64,000 nt of DNA from Poronia punctata (taxonomy: Eukaryota > Ascomycota > Sordariomycetes > Xylariales > Xylariaceae), in the NCBI GenBank assembly GCA_022579005.1, contig MU401546.1, forward strand, positions 78,181 to 142,180. The letters run 5' to 3'. Below the pieces are notes generated by a model. That model was not told the origin of the DNA. It was given only the letters and a program-made list of their open reading frames with translations, and ran no database searches. Shown here in pieces: positions 60,573 to 64,000 of this stretch. Position 1 is the first letter of the stretch; each line of letters starts with the position of its first letter. Position numbers and translations under genes: made by a program.

Positions 60573-60808
60573 CTCTCGATCGGGGAATCGAACCCCGGCC
60601 ACCTGCGGTTTCGTTTACTCTGGCCAAAGATGCGCCTACTGTGTATTGGTAGTAGTTACTGCGCGATGCGCCTACTGTGTATTGGTAGTAGTTACTGCGC
60701 CGAACGACATGTATCTCCTAGGAGGAAGGGACTAGGGAGATCTCGATCATGTTTCAAAATTCCGAGAGAGTTGACAAGCAGGTATCCTAACCACTAGACC
60801 AATCAAGA
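60573..60808 (-). tRNA. tRNA-Asp(GTC) with a 164-nt intron
   Basis: Exon 1 (60808-60772, 37 nt) and exon 2 (60607-60573, 35 nt) on the minus strand make a complete 72-nt cloverleaf. The acceptor TCTTGAT pairs with ATCGAGA along all seven positions (one G-U), with discriminator G. The D arm is GTC-TAGTGGTTAG-GAT, the anticodon stem CCTGC/GCAGG with loop TTGTCAC and anticodon GTC, and the T arm CGGGG-TTCGATT-CCCCG. The interruption falls between positions 37 and 38, the canonical site for eukaryotic nuclear tRNA introns. At 60771-60608 it is far longer than the tens of bases usual in fungi. A T10 stop follows. Alternative: a tRNA gene split by insertion exactly at that position. Confidence 0.8.
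60629..60700. repeat. exact 36-bp tandem duplication inside the tRNA intron
   Basis: Two identical 36-bp units (60629-60664 and 60665-60700), each starting GATGCGCCTACTG and ending TTACTGCGC, lie entirely within the tRNA-Asp intron. Confidence 0.97.
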
Positions 60809-61265
60809 TAAACTGATGAATTGTTGGAAGTGGAAGCACTAAACTTGGTTTATAAGGCATAGGCTAGGTTAGGTACACGTAGTAGCTCTAGGACTCGAGC
60901 TAAAAGTATGTACCTATCTAACTTAGTGACTCTGTTAATTAGAAACACTTGATAAATGGATAGATGAAATGAGGTATGCGTTTATTTGAGTTTAGCATGG
61001 TTTAATGAATCACTTGGTTAGGTATCTCAGGAGTCAGGAGTCAGGAGTGTCTGTTATAACAAAACAATTTGTGGCAATCGACTGTATTATTTATACATGT
61101 ACACAAAAGGTAGGTAAGTACCATCTATATAACATTTTCCATCCAAGCTACTACCTACTCGTTCCAACCGACTTCTACATCTCGTAGGTAAATAGTCCAG
61201 TCAGATCAGAATCAGAATCAGAATCAGATCCAGTACATGAAAAAAAAAAGAAAAAAAAATCCTTT
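60809..61265. other. intergenic with short tandem repeats
   Basis: Contains TCAGGAG three times at 61027-61047 and an AGAATC-type array at about 61203-61230. It lies between the tRNA-Asp 5' end and the 3' end of the peroxygenase. No gene seen. Confidence 0.6.
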
Positions 61266-63085
61266 TTACATCGGGAACCCATTCTGCTTCGCGCCCGGAT
61301 ACTTATTCAACAAGCCATTATACAAATCCTCCCCGCCCAAGGTCAAATCCTTGAAAGCCGGACACGACAAATCCAACAACGGACTCAGCAGCGCCTTATT
61401 GACCAACTTCAGCGGAGCCTCCAATAACTTGACGACCGTGCTCAGACTATTCGGCACAAAAGTCTTGAGGATGGTGAGGGTGAAACAGATGAGATTATTC
61501 CCCTCTAGCAAGGTCGTCAGGTTCAGGACTCCCCCCGTCAAGTCGGCGAGATTGACGCCGGCAAAGGTGTTGACGCCGTTCTGGTTCCCGCCGATGCTCA
61601 AGAGTTCGGGATGTTTGAGGACGAGGGGGATCAGGTCCAGGTTGTAGTTTACCAGACCGTAGTCTATGGCGAGTCGGTACCAGTTCTCGGGGATCTGTTC
61701 GTGGCCTTCTTTGTATACGAGTTTGCCGTTTTCTGTGTATACGCCGAAGAAGCTCTTGAGCACGTCTTTGGCTGTTTTTTTTTATGACAAGGGTTAGGAT
61801 GGGTAGAAAGAAAGGGGGAAAGCGGGGGTGGATAGGTAGAAAAACGTACACAGATGGCCGCCGATTGGGTGTTCTTTTGTGTGGTTGCTTAGGAATCGGC
61901 CGAGGAAGACGTACCCGGCATTTCGGGCTATCAATCCAGTGCTAGAGAGTTATATGGGTCAGTTAAGTAAGTCCAGGTGGTCGAGTCCAGGGGAAACAGT
62001 GCGGCTGGTAAACAAGCAAAAAGGGACGGCCCGGGATTTCTCAAGATCTTCCCCCCCCCCCCCCCCTCTCCTTCCCTGACAAACACAAAAGGAGGACACC
62101 CATGTCTCACTGAAAGAGGAGATAGATGACTTACTAAGGCCCATAATAGAAAGTAGGGTTCGTAGCAATACTCTCGTGGAAACGGTCAGCGGCGCGCTGT
62201 CCAAGATCATCCATGGTGAGATAGTCCTTGTCGGTAGAATCGAGCATGGCCTGGAAGAGGGTCATGTTCATGGTATGAGCATTGCCGGTCTGATACAGGT
62301 CGTTGCGGGTGGCGGAAGAGTCGCCCTCGATGATATTATGGCTTCCGTCCAGACCGCGCGGCTTTCCCAAAAGTCCGAGGAGGTTCCCGAGTATGTTGTT
62401 CCCCCTCTTGGCTTCGCCGCCGATGGAAAAGCCCGGATTCAGAGACAGGGGGTTTCCGACGTAGACGGTTCCCAGAACGGCTAGGATTGTGATGAGATCG
62501 ATTCCCATGCCGAAGACTTGTTGCGATGTTAATGTCAATACTTAAGCATAGGTAGCTTAGCCATTTCCCCCGGCGAAAAGCTTACCAGTGTTGGCCGACA
62601 CGATGAGGTCGAGGAACTGGTTAGAGTGTGTCAGTTTGGCGCGAGAAAAAAAACAAAAACATGACAGAGAGGTTCCCGAACAACATACGTTGACCACACC
62701 ATCACGCGGGATATACCCATGATTCGCGAGCGCATTGAGACCGGGACATGGACCTCGCTGGTCACCACCTGCGAGATTTGGAGGTTTGAACGCGTGTCTA
62801 CCGGAGACTAAGATTTTTTTACCAGTTCCCGTCAGTAAACTCATTCATTCTAACCCCGCGCCGCACCGCATCGGAACATTTTTGCTAACCATCGATAGGA
62901 CGAGTCAAAGGGTCGAACAATAGCCTCTTCTCCTTTAGCCGTTCAATATGTCCGGTAATCTCATCAAGCGAGTCGGCAGTGAGGCCGTGGAACGAAGGGT
63001 CTCGCTCGGCGAGTAATGCCAGGTTCTCTACGGTAGGAAATGCATTTACGGTCGCGATTGCGCCCAGGATCGTAGCGAAGCGCAT
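61266..63085 (-). CDS. secreted heme-thiolate peroxidase, unspecific peroxygenase type
   Basis: Six exons (63085-62890, 62807-62689, 62616-62586, 62516-62135, 61941-61850, 61771-61266) give 441 residues; exon 3 is only 31 bp. All phases close. A signal peptide (MRFATILGAIATVNA) is followed by VSGRHAFKPPN and DQRGPCPGLNALANHGY, where C86 of the PCP motif is the proximal heme ligand. EGDSSATR carries E179-G180-D181 and R186. This EGD-R arrangement is the signature of unspecific peroxygenases rather than the EHD of classical chloroperoxidase. Known family activity: hydrogen-peroxide-driven oxygenation of varied substrates; the natural substrate is unknown. The ~180 residues after the core are longer than short-type peroxygenases need. 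Intron 4 contains a C16 run (62051-62066). Confidence 0.9.
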
Positions 63086-64000
63086 CTTTTCTTTTTTTGA
63101 AATATCTCGAAGAATGAAAAACGAATGTGACAACCACCACCTTTTCTCAACGTCTCTCGTCTTCTTAACCAAATAAGGAAGGAATGAGGTAAATGAGTGA
63201 CAAGAATTGAATTGTTTTACGGTACCGATGTTCTGTTGTTGTTCATACTCGTACGTTGTATACAAAAAGAGTGTGTAGTTTGTTCAACGGTCCTGCCCAT
63301 GACAAAATCGAACCGAACCGAACCAGCTTTCCTCGAATCCCGGAAAAGAAGGGGAAAACGTCAATGTAAATAACCTACACTATCCACCTTTTTTTCTCAA
63401 TTCCTTGCTTTTTAGTTAGGCTAAAACTCTCAGGTACCCGACATGGTGATGACCTCGGATGCAGCTACCTGGGTCCTGGTCTAGGGTTGAAAAATGCAAT
63501 TTCTCGAAGAGGGACCCAGCCCGAATCCTTCGGCCAGTACTCCGATTGCTGGTGTGTTTCAACAATCCTCCTACGAACGACTAAACCTAGGGGGAGGATA
63601 TAAACAGGGTCGGCATCTCTTCCAAGGTCAAGTTAAAGATTGCTAGATTAGCTAACTAGCCTACCTAGACTAGACCTCATTCTTAGTGAGGTAATTAGGT
63701 AGGTAGTCTGCCGTAGTCCATAGCATCGGGATCTCGTCAATTTTTCTTGAATTGAGTGCTTCTTTGCGAGCAATGAAAACAAGAACGAGAAAGAGAGCTT
63801 CCAGGTGTGGAATAGGTATGCCGAACTCAGAAGTTCTCCTCGCTAATAATAAGCAAGCAGCCTAGCCAAATACGGGAGATGGGGTTGGTTCGGTTCTTCA
63901 ATGCACAGGGTTGTAATTTAGTAATACTAATGTAGTAATTGCCTGTACTAATACTACATGTAGTTAGTAATAGCCTATACTAATACTACAGCCTTTAGTA
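63086..64000. other. upstream region of the peroxygenase and window edge
   Basis: The peroxygenase promoter, TACCTA motifs (around 63660-63700) and a short repeat at the edge. No gene seen. Confidence 0.55.
63941..63990. repeat. 18-bp direct repeat near the window edge
   Basis: GCCTGTACTAATACTACA (63941-63958) and GCCTATACTAATACTACA (63973-63990) differ at one base and are 32 bp apart. A further partial GCCT unit begins at 63991, so an array may continue outside the window. Confidence 0.8.

Noticed and set aside
60629..60700. 36-bp tandem duplication as a CRISPR-like or telomeric array
   Set aside because: Only two adjoining copies with no spacers, in a eukaryotic nuclear tRNA intron.

Overview
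The window reads as nuclear DNA of a filamentous ascomycete (Pezizomycotina). Evidence: genes broken by short introns (about 50-190 bp) with GTAAGT/GTATGT-type donors and CTAAC-like branch sites; orthologs of SYS1, COA6, MSS4, SPT7, VMA12 and COQ1; and accessory families typical of these fungi (Dal5-like transporter, BBE-type oxidase, 2EXR protein, unspecific peroxygenase, GtaA-type glutaminase). Intergenic DNA rich in TACCTA/TAGGTA is suggestive of a sordariomycete, but that placement is only an impression.

Layout. 0.3-2.3 kb: SYS1 (-) and COA6 (+), divergent. 4.8-7.8 kb: PI4P 5-kinase (+). 12.6-16.2 kb: SPT7 (+), facing a Dal5-like MFS permease (-, 17.3-19.2 kb). 23.2-25.1 kb: secreted BBE-type FAD oxidase (+). 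26.4-28.5 kb: Rgm1/Usv1/Rsv-like C2H2 factor (-). 28.5-39.0 kb: about 10.5 kb with no convincing gene, dense in short GTACC/TAGGTA motifs, with an AT-rich island near 35.3-35.8 kb. 39.0-42.8 kb: small RWD-like protein (+), 2EXR protein (-) and a frameshifted SDR (-). 42.8-45.8 kb: low-complexity DNA with a 97-bp assembly gap. 45.8 kb: tRNA-Ser(GCT). 46.6-48.5 kb: membrane-anchored pepsin-like protein lacking catalytic motifs (-). 51.3-53.9 kb: glutaminase A-like (-). 55.8-60.0 kb: ESCO-type zinc-finger protein (-), VMA12 (-), COQ1 (+). 60.6-60.8 kb: tRNA-Asp(GTC) with a very long intron. 61.3-63.1 kb: unspecific peroxygenase (-).

No operon or convincing biosynthetic cluster is visible. The genes fall into housekeeping (Golgi targeting, mitochondrial copper delivery, phosphoinositide signalling, SAGA, V-ATPase assembly, ubiquinone side chain) and secreted or nutritional functions (FAD oxidase, peroxygenase, glutaminase, nitrogenous-compound permease), roughly one gene per 4 kb. 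Intron boundaries were placed by reading frame, splice consensus and family continuity; every multi-exon model closes in frame except the SDR.

The most unusual single object is the tRNA-Asp gene at 60573-60808. Its two halves assemble into a perfect 72-nt cloverleaf if a 164-nt intron at the canonical 37/38 position is removed. That intron carries an exact 36-bp tandem duplication.
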